From Agromyces agglutinans (lineage in GTDB: Bacteria; Actinomycetota; Actinomycetes; Actinomycetales; Microbacteriaceae): a DNA stretch of 64,000 nt. Positions 50,885 to 60,395 of the stretch are shown here, piece after piece. Position 1 is the first letter of the stretch. Every line of letters begins with the position of its first letter. The stretch lies in assembly GCF_009647605.1 (NCBI RefSeq), contig NZ_WJIF01000002.1, forward strand, positions 372,001-436,000, in the 5' to 3' direction. A program made the position numbers and the translations under genes. The notes under the pieces are model-generated. The model worked only from the letters and a program-made list of their open reading frames with translations, had not been told where the DNA came from and did not search any database.

Positions 50885-51660
50885 CCGCCGTCGCCACCGC
50901 CACCGCCGAACCGGAGGCACAGATGACCAGCACGCGGTTCCGTCCGCACGAGATCCTGCGCATCGCGCGCCTGCACACCGTCAACCCCAGCATCTTCTTC
51001 GGGGTGCCGTGGATGATCCTCGGCTTCGCCTGGCTGATCTCGGTCGTCATCGCCGCCATCATCACGGGCGCCGGCGCACCGTCCGACCAGGTTCAGGAGG
51101 GCATGCGCTACAGCTGGGCGGTGCTCTCGCCGCAGTGGTACCTCGTCGCCGTCGGCGTGCAGGCCATCGCGTTCACCTTCTCGTTCGCGCTCGGCTTCGG
51201 CGCGACCCGCCGCGACTACTGGCTCGGCACGTCGGCCATGTTCGTGCTCGTCGCCGTCGAGATGGCGGTCGCGATCGCGACGCTCGTGCAGCTCGAGAAG
51301 TTGACGGACGGCTGGTGGATCGGCGCGGGCATGTTCGACACGCTCTGGTACGGGCAGCAGGGGTGGTGGTTCGACTTCTACTCGACCTTCGCGCTCGAGC
51401 TCGCCGTGCTGTTCATCGGCGCCGGCGCCACGACCGTCTACATGCGCTGGCGCATGCGGGGCATGCTGACCCTGCTCATCGGCGCGATCGTGCTGATCGT
51501 CGGATGCGTCGCGATCACGACGTTCGCCGGCTGGTGGCCGCAGGTCGTGAGCTGGTTCGCGGCGATCGGCCTGGTGGGCGTGTTCTCGCTCCTGCTCGCC
51601 TTCGCGGTGGTCGCCGCCGTCGCGGGGTACCTCGTGATCCGCCGGGCGACGCCCCGCTGA
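50881..51660 (+). CDS. ABC exporter membrane subunit
   Basis: A membrane protein of 259 residues with six helices after a ~35-residue cytosolic start, arranged as ABC-2-type permeases. There is a conserved-looking FALGFGATRRDYWLGTS segment after helix 3. The ATG overlaps the ATPase stop. It is specific to GntR-YtrB-like operons of actinobacteria by context; the transported compound is unknown. Confidence 0.8.
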   Translation: MTAVATATAEPEAQMTSTRFRPHEILRIARLHTVNPSIFFGVPWMILGFAWLISVVIAAIITGAGAPSDQVQEGMRYSWAVLSPQWYLVAVGVQAIAFTFSFALGFGATRRDYWLGTSAMFVLVAVEMAVAIATLVQLEKLTDGWWIGAGMFDTLWYGQQGWWFDFYSTFALELAVLFIGAGATTVYMRWRMRGMLTLLIGAIVLIVGCVAITTFAGWWPQVVSWFAAIGLVGVFSLLLAFAVVAAVAGYLVIRRATPR

Positions 51661-51691
51661 TCCTCGGCCGGCAAGGCCGGCGAACGAAGCC

Positions 51692-51730
51692 GCGGCGCGG
51701 CATCCGTCGGGGGACCGGATGCCGCGCCGC
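51692..51730 (+). terminator. Terminator with inverted GGCATCC/GGATGCC pair
   Basis: GCGGCGCGGCATCCG, a 9-nt loop and its exact complement (15-bp arms), 31 bp after the exporter stop and just upstream of the copA promoter. Confidence 0.75.
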
Positions 51731-51744
51731 ATCGTCGTGCGCGA

Positions 51745-51803
51745 TTTGCAGGATACCCCCATGGGGTATAACGTGACGGATGCCTCGGTACCCACGGTGG
51801 GTA
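51745..51803 (+). promoter_or_regulatory. copA promoter with two CsoR-like operators
   Basis: ATACCCC CAT GGGGTAT (51753-51769) and TACCCAC G GTGGGTA (51789-51803) are inverted repeats in the GC-flanked TACCC/GGGTA style of CsoR sites. A -10-like TATAAC (51767-51772) and -35-like TTTGCA (51745-51750) place the first site in the promoter spacer and the second just downstream of the start point. Confidence 0.7.
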
Positions 51804-51833
51804 TCCTGAAGGGGCGCCCGGACGGAGGACTGC

Positions 51834-54086
51834 ATGCAGACGCTCGAACTCGAGATCGAGGGCATGACGTGTGCGTCGTGCGCGGCGCGCATCGAGCAGC
51901 GCCTGAATCGGCTCGACGGCGTCGCCGCGACCGTGAACTACGCGACCGAGAAGGCCCGCGTGACGGTGCCCGAGGGCGTCGGCGCGCACGAGCTCATCGC
52001 CGCGGTCGAGTCCGCGGGCTACCGAGCGGAGCTGCCCGAGCCGCGGCATCCCGCACCCGCCGAACGGCGTCCGTTGCGCACGCGCCTCCTCGTCTCGATC
52101 GTGCTGTCGGTGCCCGTGGTCGTGCTGGCCATGGTGCCGCTGCTGCAGTTCCCCGGCTGGCAGTGGGTGTCGTTCGCCCTGACCCTGCCGGTCGTCACGT
52201 GGGCGGCGTGGCCGTTCCACCGTGCCGCTGCCGTCAACCTCCGCCATGGGGCGGCGACGATGGACACCCTCGTCTCGCTCGGCGTGACGGCCGCGTTCCT
52301 GTGGTCGACGTTCGCCCTGCTCTTCGGCGGCGCCGGCGAGATCGGCATGCGGCACGCGGTGTCGCTCGCGATCGTCCCCTTCGGCGCGCGCGATGCGAGC
52401 GGCGACCTCTACCTCGAGGTGGCCGCGGGCGTCACGACGTTCGTCCTCCTCGGCCGGTACCTCGAGCAGCGGTCGAAGCGCGCGGCCGGAGCCGCGCTGC
52501 GCGCCCTGCTCGAGCTCGGCGCGAAGGACGTCGCCGTGCTCCGCGACGGCCGCGAGCAGCGCGTGCCGGTCGACCGCCTCGCGGTCGGCGACGAGTTCGT
52601 CGTGCGCCCGGGCGAGCAGATCGCGACCGACGGCGTCGTGGTCGACGGCCGCAGCGCCGTCGACGTGTCGCTGCTGACGGGTGAGTCGGTGCCGGTCGAG
52701 GTGGAAGCGGGCGATGCGGTCGTCGGTGCCAGCGTGAACGTCGGGGGCCGCCTCGTCGTGCGCGCCACGCGCGTGGGCGCCGACACCCGGCTCGCGCAGA
52801 TGGCGCGCCTCGTCGAGGACGCGCAGGCCGGAAAGGCCGCGGTGCAGCGCCTCGCCGACCGGATCTCGGGCGTCTTCGTGCCGATCGTCATCGTGATCGC
52901 GCTCGCGACCCTGGCCGCCTGGCTCCTCGTCGGGGGCACCGTGGCCGCGGCGTTCACGGCTGCCGTCGCGGTGCTCATCATCGCGTGCCCGTGCGCCCTC
53001 GGGCTCGCAACCCCGACGGCTCTGCTCGTCGGCACGGGTCGCGGCGCGCAGGTCGGCGTGCTGATCAAGGGGCCCGAGGTGCTCGAGTCGACGCGGCGGG
53101 TCGACACCATCGTGCTCGACAAGACGGGCACGGTCACCACGGGGCGGATGTCGCTCGCCGCGGTGCACCCGGCCGCCGGGGTCGACGAGGGCGAGCTGCT
53201 GCGGCTCGCGGGTGCGCTCGAGCACGCGTCGGAGCATCCGGTCGCCCGCGCCATCGCCGAGGCCGCGGCCTCGCGCTTCGGCGACCTGCCGGTGCCCGAG
53301 GCATTCGAGAACCGCGCGGGCCTCGGCGTGCACGGCGTGGTCGAGGGGCACCTCGTGCTGGTCGGCCGCCCGGCCATGCTCGCCGAGTGGGCGATCGAGC
53401 CCGAGCCGGCAGCCGAGCCCGGCACCGAGGCATCCGTCGCCGATGCGCTCGCCGCCGAGGCGGAGGCGGGCCGCACCGCGGTCGTCGTCGCGTGGGACGG
53501 CCGCGTGCGCGGCGTCATCGCCGTCGCCGACGCCGTGAAGCCCACGAGTGCGGCCGCCGTGTCGCGCTTGCGCGCGCTCGGCCTCGAGCCGATCCTGCTG
53601 ACGGGCGACCACGAGCAGGTCGCGCGGCGGGTGGCGGCCGAGGTGGGCATCGACCGGGTGATCGCCGGCGTGCTGCCCGAGGGCAAGGCCGAGGTGATCG
53701 CCGACCTGCGGGCCCAGGGGCGCAGCGTCGCGATGGTCGGCGACGGCGTGAACGACGCCGTGGCCCTCGCGCGCGCCGACCTCGGCATCGCCATGGGCGC
53801 GGGCAGCGACGTGGCGATCGAGGCATCCGATCTCACGCTCGTGCGCGACGACCTGCTCGCCGCCGTCGACGCGATCCGGCTCTCCCGGCGCACGATGGGC
53901 ACCATCCGCGGCAACCTGTTCTGGGCGTTCGCGTACAACGTCGCGGCGATCCCGCTCGCGGCGCTGGGCCTGCTGAACCCCATGCTCGCGGGTGCGGCGA
54001 TGGCGTTCTCGAGCCTGTTCGTCGTTGGCAACAGCCTGCGGCTGCGCACGTTCAGGTCGGTGTCGCGCGACGTGCGGCAGGGCTGA
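51834..54086 (+). CDS. copA: Copper-translocating P1B-type ATPase
   Basis: Membrane pump of 750 residues that exports Cu(I). The N-terminal metal-binding domain has GMTCASC (residues ~10-16). The core shows SLLTGES (A domain), CPC in the sixth helix (IIACPCALG), DKTGT (phosphorylated Asp), SEHPVARA (HP motif) and [11 protein letters not shown]. Eight helices are expected. GGAGG precedes the ATG. CsoR-type operators upstream support copper induction, though csoR itself is not in the window. No copper chaperone gene follows. Confidence 0.95.
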   Translation: MQTLELEIEGMTCASCAARIEQRLNRLDGVAATVNYATEKARVTVPEGVGAHELIAAVESAGYRAELPEPRHPAPAERRPLRTRLLVSIVLSVPVVVLAMVPLLQFPGWQWVSFALTLPVVTWAAWPFHRAAAVNLRHGAATMDTLVSLGVTAAFLWSTFALLFGGAGEIGMRHAVSLAIVPFGARDASGDLYLEVAAGVTTFVLLGRYLEQRSKRAAGAALRALLELGAKDVAVLRDGREQRVPVDRLAVGDEFVVRPGEQIATDGVVVDGRSAVDVSLLTGESVPVEVEAGDAVVGASVNVGGRLVVRATRVGADTRLAQMARLVEDAQAGKAAVQRLADRISGVFVPIVIVIALATLAAWLLVGGTVAAAFTAAVAVLIIACPCALGLATPTALLVGTGRGAQVGVLIKGPEVLESTRRVDTIVLDKTGTVTTGRMSLAAVHPAAGVDEGELLRLAGALEHASEHPVARAIAEAAASRFGDLPVPEAFENRAGLGVHGVVEGHLVLVGRPAMLAEWAIEPEPAAEPGTEASVADALAAEAEAGRTAVVVAWDGRVRGVIAVADAVKPTSAAAVSRLRALGLEPILLTGDHEQVARRVAAEVGIDRVIAGVLPEGKAEVIADLRAQGRSVAMVGDGVNDAVALARADLGIAMGAGSDVAIEASDLTLVRDDLLAAVDAIRLSRRTMGTIRGNLFWAFAYNVAAIPLAALGLLNPMLAGAAMAFSSLFVVGNSLRLRTFRSVSRDVRQG

Positions 54087-54140
54087 GGCACGGCCCGCGG
54101 CGGCCAGTGCGGCCGGCGGCGGCCCGCGGCGGCCCGCGGA

Positions 54141-54156
54141 TCATCCGCGAGGATGA
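54141..54156. other. Small GCGA-loop hairpin before the MacB-type operon
   Basis: TCATCC GCGA GGATGA, 6-bp arms, in the 136-bp gap between copA and the ABC ATPase gene. The rest of the gap is GC-rich near-repeats of GCGGCGGCCC. It could be a small terminator or a regulator site for the ABC operon. Confidence 0.3.
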
Positions 54157-54222
54157 CGCGAGCCGCCGAGAGTCCCTCGCCGGTCCGACGCGGCGGATGC
54201 CCCGGCCGGGCACCCTCGAAGC

Positions 54223-54999
54223 ATGGGTACCTTCGTGCTCGAGGCCACCGGCCTCGTCAAGTCCTTCGGCCAGACGCACGCCCTCGCCGGCGTGGACCTC
54301 GCGGTCCGCACCGGCGAGGCCGTGGCGATCATGGGCGCGTCCGGCTCCGGCAAGACGACGCTGCTGCACTGCCTGGCGGGAATCATCCGCCCCGACGCCG
54401 GGCAGGTGACGTTCCGTTCCGGAGCGGGCGGCGTCGACGTGACCGGGCTCGGCGAACGCGAGCGGTCCCGGCTGCGCCGCGAGGCGTTCGGCTTCGTGTT
54501 CCAGGCGGGCCTGCTCATCCCCGAGCTCACCGCCTCCGAGAACGTCGCGCTCGCGCTGATGCTCAACGGGATGCCCCGGCCCCGCGCCGAGGAGTACGCG
54601 CGAGGCTGGCTCGCCGCCCTCGGGCTCGCCGGCATGGAGGACCGCCGCATCGGCCAGCTCTCGGGCGGGCAGGCGCAGCGCGTCGCGATTGCGCGGGCGC
54701 AGGTCACCGGGGCATCCGTCGTCTTCGCCGACGAGCCGACCGGCGCGCTCGACTCGGCCACCTCGGCCGAGGTGATGTCGGCGCTCCTGCACTCGACCGT
54801 CGGACAGGGCCGCACGCTCGTGCTGGTGACGCACGACGCGCAGGTCGCCGAGCGCTGCGGGCGGATCGTCGACGTGCGCGACGGCCGCATCGTCGGCGAG
54901 CGGGCGGGCGCCGGCGCCGCGCCCGCTGCCGGCCCCGCGGCCGGACCCGCTGCCGGCCCTTCCGCCGGACCTTCCGCCGGACCCGAGGTAGCGGCATGA
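54223..54999 (+). CDS. ABC transporter ATPase (MacB/LolD type)
   Basis: ATPase of 258 residues. Walker A IMGASGSGKTTLLHCL (~35-50), signature QLSGGQAQRVAIARA, Walker B VVFADEPTGALD and switch VTHDAQVAE are complete, in the DevA/LolD/MacB style. The C-terminal ~30 residues are a low-complexity tail of GPAAGP/GPSAGP units, which is unusual. ATGA overlap with the FtsX-type permease gene shows they form one exporter, possibly for antimicrobial peptides or lipids. Confidence 0.92.
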   Translation: MGTFVLEATGLVKSFGQTHALAGVDLAVRTGEAVAIMGASGSGKTTLLHCLAGIIRPDAGQVTFRSGAGGVDVTGLGERERSRLRREAFGFVFQAGLLIPELTASENVALALMLNGMPRPRAEEYARGWLAALGLAGMEDRRIGQLSGGQAQRVAIARAQVTGASVVFADEPTGALDSATSAEVMSALLHSTVGQGRTLVLVTHDAQVAERCGRIVDVRDGRIVGERAGAGAAPAAGPAAGPAAGPSAGPSAGPEVAA

Positions 55000-56312
55000 T
55001 CGCGCGGGTCGCGTGGCTGCTGGCGCGCCCCGGCCGTGCGGGCGCCGCGGCACTCGCGCTGCCCGTGACGGCGTTCGCGATCGTGACGACGCTGCTGCTC
55101 GGCGTCCTGGGCGGCGCGCAGTCGTTCTGGACCTGGACCGACGACATCGGCATCACGTACCAGGCGCTCGCGGTGATCGCGCTGGTGCTGCTCGTCGTGC
55201 CGCTCCTCTCGCTCGGCGGTGCGGCCGCGCGCCTCTCGGCCCGTCGACGCGACGACCGGCTCGCGACCCTGCGCCTGCTCGGCGCGACGCCCGCTGCCGT
55301 CGGCACCCTCGCCGTGCTCGAGGCGGCCGTGCTCGCGCTCGCCGGAGCGCTCGTCGGCGTCGTGGGGTACTTCGCCCTCGTGCCGGCGCTCGGGCTCATC
55401 GTGTTCCGCGGCGAGCCGCTCGGCGCCGCGGGAGTGCTGCTCGGCTGGGAGGCGCTCGTCGCGGTGCCCGTCGGCGTCGTCCTGCTCGCGGTCGTGAGCG
55501 CGGTCGTGGGCCTGCGGCGGGTCGTGATCTCGCCGCTCGGCGTGCGCACGAAGGACGAGGCGCCGCGGATGCACTGGCTGCGGTTCGCCATCGGGGCGGC
55601 CGTGGTCGCCCTCGGGTTCCTGCTCATGAGCGCGCTCCAGGTCGCCGGTTCGATGCTCGTCGTGTTCGCCTTCCTCGCCGCCGCCTTCGGCGGCAGCCTC
55701 GCCGTGCTGAACCTGGTCGGTCCGTGGGTGCTCCGGCTCGTGGCATCCGGCCAGGCGAAGCGCGCGAAGACCCCGGCGAGGCTCATCGCCGCGCGACTGG
55801 TGCTCGAGTCGCCGAAGGCGGCCTGGCGGCAGGTGTCGGGCGTCGCGATGACGAGCTTCATGGCGGTGTTCGCGGGCACGGGCGTGGCCGTGCTCGGCGC
55901 GATCGGTGCGTCGCCCGATGCCGAGATGGCCGATCTCGTCGTCGATCTCCGAACGGGCATCATCATCACGGTCGTGGGCTCGTTCCTCATGGTCGCGTGT
56001 TCGGTCGGCGTGAACCAGGCGGCCGGGGTGCTCGACCGGGCCGACCTCTACCGCTCGCTCGGCATGCTGGGCATGCCCGTCGAGACGATGGATGCCGCGC
56101 GCCGGCGCGCGGTGCTCTCGCCGCTGCGGATCACCGCGATCGGCTCGGCCGTGATCGCCGCCGTCGTGATGCTGCCGATCACGGGCATCGCCCTGATCGT
56201 CGACCCGCTCTCGCTGCTCGTGATCGCCGCGGTGCTGGCGGCCGGCATCGGCGTCGTGTGGCTCGGACTCGTCGCCACGCGTCCGGTGTTGGAGCGTGCC
56301 GCGGTCGCCTAG
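54996..56312 (+). CDS. FtsX/MacB-type ABC permease
   Basis: A membrane protein of 438 residues with two FtsX-like halves, each of about four helices: a first block with LSARRRDDRLATLRLLGATPAAV (the conserved R-x-LGA loop) and a second with LDRADLYRSLGMLGMPVETMDAA. There is no large periplasmic domain, unlike MacB itself. Probably a mechanotransmission-type exporter working with the preceding ATPase; no regulator gene is adjacent. Confidence 0.85.
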   Translation: MIARVAWLLARPGRAGAAALALPVTAFAIVTTLLLGVLGGAQSFWTWTDDIGITYQALAVIALVLLVVPLLSLGGAAARLSARRRDDRLATLRLLGATPAAVGTLAVLEAAVLALAGALVGVVGYFALVPALGLIVFRGEPLGAAGVLLGWEALVAVPVGVVLLAVVSAVVGLRRVVISPLGVRTKDEAPRMHWLRFAIGAAVVALGFLLMSALQVAGSMLVVFAFLAAAFGGSLAVLNLVGPWVLRLVASGQAKRAKTPARLIAARLVLESPKAAWRQVSGVAMTSFMAVFAGTGVAVLGAIGASPDAEMADLVVDLRTGIIITVVGSFLMVACSVGVNQAAGVLDRADLYRSLGMLGMPVETMDAARRRAVLSPLRITAIGSAVIAAVVMLPITGIALIVDPLSLLVIAAVLAAGIGVVWLGLVATRPVLERAAVA

Positions 56313-56315
56313 GGT
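56310..56315 (+). promoter_or_regulatory. -10 element of the chorismate mutase gene (leaderless)
   Basis: TAGGGT overlaps the stop of the upstream permease gene and ends 6 nt before the ATG at 56322. Confidence 0.55.
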
Positions 56316-56321
56316 CGAAGC

Positions 56322-56696
56322 ATGAGTGCCATCGACGACCGCGACGCCGCAATGACGGAGTTGCTCGGCATCCGCTCGAGCATCGACAACATCGACGCCG
56401 CGCTCATCCACCTGCTCGCCGAGCGCTTCAAGTTCACGCAGCAGGTCGGCCGGCTGAAGGCCGCGCACGGCCTGCCGCCGAGCGATCCCGACCGTGAGAA
56501 GCGGCAGATCGCGAGGCTCCGCTCGCTCGCCGAAGACGCGCACCTCGACCCGGCGTTCGCCGAGAAGTGGTTCAACTTCGTCGTCGCCGAGGTGATCCAG
56601 CACCACGAGGAACTGGCCGGTAACGGCACCGGCGGCAACGTCGGGGCATCCGGCGCGGCCGAGACCGGCGTGACCGGCCCGACCGGCGCCCGGTGA
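56322..56696 (+). CDS. Chorismate mutase (AroQ class)
   Basis: Cytosolic all-helical enzyme of 124 residues that converts chorismate to prephenate for Phe/Tyr synthesis. The AroQ pattern is visible: IRSSIDNIDAALIHLLAERF, then TQQVGRLKAAHGLPPSDPDR and EKRQIARL, with the active-site Arg and Lys residues in order, then WFNFVVAEVIQHHEEL. A Gly/Thr/Ala-rich tail of ~25 residues follows. There is no export signal. The stop overlaps the GTG of the SDR gene. Confidence 0.88.
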   Translation: MSAIDDRDAAMTELLGIRSSIDNIDAALIHLLAERFKFTQQVGRLKAAHGLPPSDPDREKRQIARLRSLAEDAHLDPAFAEKWFNFVVAEVIQHHEELAGNGTGGNVGASGAAETGVTGPTGAR

Positions 56697-57760
56697 GCTG
56701 GTACCCGGCGCCGCTGCCCGACCTCACCGGCCGCGCGTACCTCGTCACCGGCGCGAACGCGGGCCTCGGGTTCTTCACCGCGGCGCGCCTGGTCGGCGCC
56801 GGCGCGCGGGTGGTCATGACGGGCCGCAGCAGCGAGCGACTGGATGCCGCGGCCGGCGTCATCCGCGAGCGCGTGGCCGCGGGTGCCGGGTCGGGGGAGG
56901 TCGGCGGTTCCGTCGAGACGCTCGTCATGGACCAGGCGTCGCTCGGATCGGTCGCGGCCGGCGCGGCGACCGTGCTCGGCCGCGAGCTCACGGGCGGCGC
57001 ACCGCTCGACGGCATCGTGCTCAACGCGGGCATCGTGCACACCCCGTTCCGTCGGCAGGTGAGCGTCGACGGCCGCGAACTCGTGCTCGCGACGAACGTG
57101 CTCGGCCACTTCGCACTGCTCGCGCGACTGCTGGAGCCGGCCGCTGCGCCGGCCGCGCCGGCGCCGGCCGCCGCCTCGCCCGCCCCGGCCGCCGCCTCGC
57201 CCGCCGCGCAACCGGCGCCGGCCTTCACCGCCGGCGCCCGCATCGTCACGCTCGGCTCGCTCTCGACGCTGCTGACGACGTTCCGCGTCGACGACCTCCA
57301 GCTCGAGCGCGGCTACGACCCGTGGCGCGCGTACGCGCAGTCCAAGATCGCGGCGGCCTCGATCGCGTTCGAACTCGACCGGCGGCTGCGCGCCGCGGAT
57401 GCCCCGCTCGTCAGCCTCGTCGCACACCCGGGCTACTCGATCTCGGGCCGGACGCCGTTCGTGCCAGGCGTGAACGAGCCCTCGCGCGGCTCGCGCTTCG
57501 CCGATGCGCTGCAGGCGGCGTGGGCGCAGGGCAAGCACCGCGGTGCCGAGCCGATCCTGCACGCGATCACCGCCGACGGCGTCGCGGGCGGGCAGTTCTG
57601 GGGGCCGCGCGGGCTCGTGAAGGGGCCGCCGTCGCCGCAGCGTCCGGTCGGGGTCACGACCGACCCGCTGGTCGCGGCTCGCGTGTGGGACGTCGCCGAA
57701 CGCGCGACGGGCGTGCGCCTCGACCTCGAGCGAGGCCCGGCGCTCGAGCCCGGGCACTGA
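56693..57760 (+). CDS. Short-chain dehydrogenase/reductase
   Basis: NAD(P)-dependent oxidoreductase of 355 residues. Cofactor motif VTGANAGLGFFTA (residues ~18-30), NAG in IVLNAGIVH, catalytic Ser in TLGSLSTLL and YAQSK. It resembles the retinol-dehydrogenase/WWOX-like group. An insertion of about 30 residues made only of Ala, Pro, Ser and Gln (57136-57222) lies before the catalytic Ser and is probably a surface loop. GTG 56693 overlaps the chorismate mutase stop; no metabolic link is implied. Substrate unknown. Confidence 0.85.
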   Translation: MSWYPAPLPDLTGRAYLVTGANAGLGFFTAARLVGAGARVVMTGRSSERLDAAAGVIRERVAAGAGSGEVGGSVETLVMDQASLGSVAAGAATVLGRELTGGAPLDGIVLNAGIVHTPFRRQVSVDGRELVLATNVLGHFALLARLLEPAAAPAAPAPAAASPAPAAASPAAQPAPAFTAGARIVTLGSLSTLLTTFRVDDLQLERGYDPWRAYAQSKIAAASIAFELDRRLRAADAPLVSLVAHPGYSISGRTPFVPGVNEPSRGSRFADALQAAWAQGKHRGAEPILHAITADGVAGGQFWGPRGLVKGPPSPQRPVGVTTDPLVAARVWDVAERATGVRLDLERGPALEPGH

Positions 57761-57762
57761 CG

Positions 57763-57954
57763 ATGGGCCTGCTGCGCACCTGGTGGGCGACCCCGCGCGT
57801 GCGCCGGGCCGTCGCCCGCTGGCTCGTCGCGATCGGCGCGATCCTCGCGCTGATCGGCCTGCTCACGGCGCGCTGGGGCCTGCTCGTCGTCGGCGTCGTG
57901 GTCGTCGGACTGGGTGCGAGCGCCGGTCCGGCGCGCATCCGCCGCGACCGGTGA
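57763..57954 (+). CDS. Small one- or two-helix membrane protein
   Basis: A protein of 63 residues that starts 2 bp after the SDR stop. Basic N-terminus (WWATPRVRRAVARW), hydrophobic stretch LVAIGAILALIGLLTARWGL and a second LVVGVVVVGLGA, then a basic end. Membrane insertion is clear; function is unknown. Confidence 0.55.
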   Translation: MGLLRTWWATPRVRRAVARWLVAIGAILALIGLLTARWGLLVVGVVVVGLGASAGPARIRRDR

Positions 57955-58062
57955 CCGCTCGCGGTTAGCCCATCTCGGCCGGCTCCGCAAGCATTGACCC
58001 CCGTTCGAGGGCCATGGGAGGATCGCGCCCATCATCCGTCCGAGAGATGGGAACACGATTCC

Positions 58063-59850
58063 ATGAAGACACGCACCATGAGGCGAGCGGGCGGCATGGC
58101 CGCAGCATCCGCCGCCGCGCTGGTCCTGACGACGCTGGTGGCGACACCGGTGAGCGCGACGACCGGTGAGGAGACCGGCGAACGCGAGTTCGTCGTGCTG
58201 TTCGCCGAGGGCACCTCCGAGGCCGACGCGAAGGCCGCCGTCGAGGCGGCCGGCGGCACGGTCGTCAGCCAGAACACCGACGTCGGCGTCGCCACCGTCA
58301 CGACCGCCGACGCGGGCTTCGCCGAGGCCGCCGCCCAGCAGGGCGCGATCGAGGGCACCGCGCAGAACCGCGTGATCGCCGACATCCCCGAGGGGCAGAA
58401 GGCGAACGGCGAGGCGCAGAAGCAGGACGCCGCCGAGCAGGACGTGCGCGTCGAGGCGGGCTCCGCGGCGGACGCCGCCGGCCAGGCCGTCGCGGGCGGC
58501 AACGGCCGCGGCAAGGGTCACTCGCCGGCCGCCGATCCGCTCGCGCCGCTGCAGTGGGACATGCAGGCCATCGGCGCCACCGCCGACGGCTCCTACCGGT
58601 ACGAGCAGGGCAAGGGCGTCGTCGTGGGCATCCTCGACACCGGCGTCGACGGGTCGCACCCCGACATCGCGCCGAACTTCGACGCCGAGCGCAGCCGCAA
58701 TTTCACGGTTGACATCCCGTTCGACGCGAACGGCGTCGTGGTCGACGGCGCGTGCGAGGAGGACCCCGACGGTTCCTGCGAGGACGCGGCCGACGTCGAC
58801 GAGAACGGCCACGGCACGCACGTCGCCTCGACGATCGCGTCGCCGCTGAACGGCGTGGGCATCGGCGGCATCGCCCCCGAGGCCACGATCGTGAACCTGC
58901 GCGCCGGCCAGGACTCGGGCTACTTCTTCCTCCAGCCGTCGCTCGACGCGCTGACCTACGCCGGCAAGACCGGCGTCGACGTCGTCAACATGAGCTACTA
59001 CGTCGACCCGTGGCTGTTCAACTGCACGAACCACCCGGCCGACTCGCCGGCCGACCAGCAGGAGCAGCAGACGGTCATCACCGCGATGCAGCGTGCGCTC
59101 GACTTCGCGCGCGTGCGCGGCGTCACGCTCGTCGCCGCGGCCGGCAACGGTGCGACCGACTACACGAAGGTGATCTCGGATGCCTCGAGCCCCGACTTCG
59201 CGGACGTGCCGGGCGAGGTGGCGTACACGCGCGACCTGCTCGACCCCGCGTCGTGCACGTCGATGCCCTCCGAGGGCGAGGGCGTGATCACGGTCTCGAG
59301 CACGGGCCCGTCGGCGCGCAAGGCGTACTACTCCGACTACGGCAACGGCTACGTCGACGTCGCGGCGCCCGGCGGCGACGTCTACGACACGTCCGCCGGC
59401 ACGCGCGACTACGGCGCCGGCATCCTCGCGGCCTACCCCGCGGTGGTCGCCGAGGCCGAGGGCGCGATCGACGAGAACGGCGAGGTGGTCGTGCCGTGGG
59501 CGGTCCGCAGCTGCGACGCGAACGGCGAGAACTGCGCGTACTACCAGTACCTGCAGGGCACGTCGATGGCCTCGCCGCACGCGGCCGGCGTCTCGGCGCT
59601 GATCGTCGGGAAGTACGGCGTGAAGGACTTCCTGCGCGGCGGCACCTACCTGCCGCCGGTGCTCACGAAGGCCCGCCTCGAGCAGAGCGCGGTCGACACC
59701 GCCTGCCCGACGCCGGCGGACTTCACGTACACGCGCACCCTGCCGAACGGCCAGGTCGTCACGGCGACGCACACGTGCGAGGGGTCGACGGGCTCGAACG
59801 GCTTCTACGGCAAGGGCATCGTGAACGCGCTGAAGGCGGTCGGGCGCTGA
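58063..59850 (+). CDS. Secreted S8-family serine protease (subtilisin-like)
   Basis: An exported protease of 595 residues. Signal peptide 1 to ~34 (TTLVATPVSA end), an I9-type propeptide (EFVVLFAEGTSEADAKAAVE to about residue 110), a Gln/Ala/Gly-rich linker, and the catalytic domain with the triad: Asp in VVGILDTGVDGSHPD, His in NGHGTHVAS, Ser in GTSMASPHAAG; the oxyanion Asn is in VAAAGNGATD. Several Cys suggest disulfides. The end has no sorting signal, so it is probably released. A TTGACC/GAGGAT promoter may lie at ~57994-58023. A strong terminator follows. Confidence 0.93.
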   Translation: MKTRTMRRAGGMAAASAAALVLTTLVATPVSATTGEETGEREFVVLFAEGTSEADAKAAVEAAGGTVVSQNTDVGVATVTTADAGFAEAAAQQGAIEGTAQNRVIADIPEGQKANGEAQKQDAAEQDVRVEAGSAADAAGQAVAGGNGRGKGHSPAADPLAPLQWDMQAIGATADGSYRYEQGKGVVVGILDTGVDGSHPDIAPNFDAERSRNFTVDIPFDANGVVVDGACEEDPDGSCEDAADVDENGHGTHVASTIASPLNGVGIGGIAPEATIVNLRAGQDSGYFFLQPSLDALTYAGKTGVDVVNMSYYVDPWLFNCTNHPADSPADQQEQQTVITAMQRALDFARVRGVTLVAAAGNGATDYTKVISDASSPDFADVPGEVAYTRDLLDPASCTSMPSEGEGVITVSSTGPSARKAYYSDYGNGYVDVAAPGGDVYDTSAGTRDYGAGILAAYPAVVAEAEGAIDENGEVVVPWAVRSCDANGENCAYYQYLQGTSMASPHAAGVSALIVGKYGVKDFLRGGTYLPPVLTKARLEQSAVDTACPTPADFTYTRTLPNGQVVTATHTCEGSTGSNGFYGKGIVNALKAVGR

Positions 59851-59894
59851 TCGGGGCATCCGTTTCGGCCTGACGGGCGCTGCCGCGCACGTCG

Positions 59895-59932
59895 CACCGG
59901 GGCCGGACTCCTCCGGGAGTCCGGCCCCGGTG
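59895..59932 (+). terminator. Terminator of the subtilisin-like gene
   Basis: CACCGGGGCCGGACTC, a 6-nt loop and its exact complement (16-bp stem), 44 bp after the stop. Confidence 0.8.
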
Positions 59933-59975
59933 GTGCGCGCTGGCCCATCTGCGGCTCGCAGGGGATGATGGACCG

Positions 59976-60395
59976 ATGATCAGCCGCGAACTCGCCGTCG
60001 AGCTGAAGCGAGCGGGACTCGTGTGGCATCCGGCCTCGGGCGATCGGTTCCAGCTCGACCTCGCCGACGATGTCGAGGCCGAGGTCGAGGCCGACGTCTT
60101 CACGGTCAGCGAGATGACGATCGAGTCGCACCGCACGCCGTCGGGCACGATCCTCGGCTTCAACGGCACGACCGAGTGGGCGCTCGACTCGGTGACCATC
60201 GGCGACGCGGTGTGGCTCCCGCGCGAAGACCAGCTGCGCGAGCTGCTGCGCAGCACGTTCCGCACGCTGCGACGGCTCGACGACGCGTTCGAGGTCGAGA
60301 TCGAGATCGGCGGCGCGCGCATGCGATTCGAGCATCCGGATGCCTCGGAGGCGTACGGAACCGCCCTGCTCGAGCTCATCGGCAGGTCGCGATGA
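59976..60395 (+). CDS. Conserved actinobacterial protein of unknown function
   Basis: A soluble protein of 139 residues. Recognisable blocks are AGLVWHPASGDRFQ near the start, the central GFNGTTEWALDSV and WLPREDQLRELL. Relatives are widespread in Microbacteriaceae and are sometimes labelled CpaE-like pilus proteins, but no ATPase motif is present and that label is not supported. A GATGAT -10 ends 6 nt before the ATG. Its stop overlaps the next start. Confidence 0.65.
   Translation: MISRELAVELKRAGLVWHPASGDRFQLDLADDVEAEVEADVFTVSEMTIESHRTPSGTILGFNGTTEWALDSVTIGDAVWLPREDQLRELLRSTFRTLRRLDDAFEVEIEIGGARMRFEHPDASEAYGTALLELIGRSR

Noticed and set aside
57136-57222. Frameshift or insertion damage in the SDR gene
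   Set aside because: The Ala/Pro/Ser stretch is in frame and all SDR motifs on both sides are intact, so it is a loop expansion and not a broken gene.
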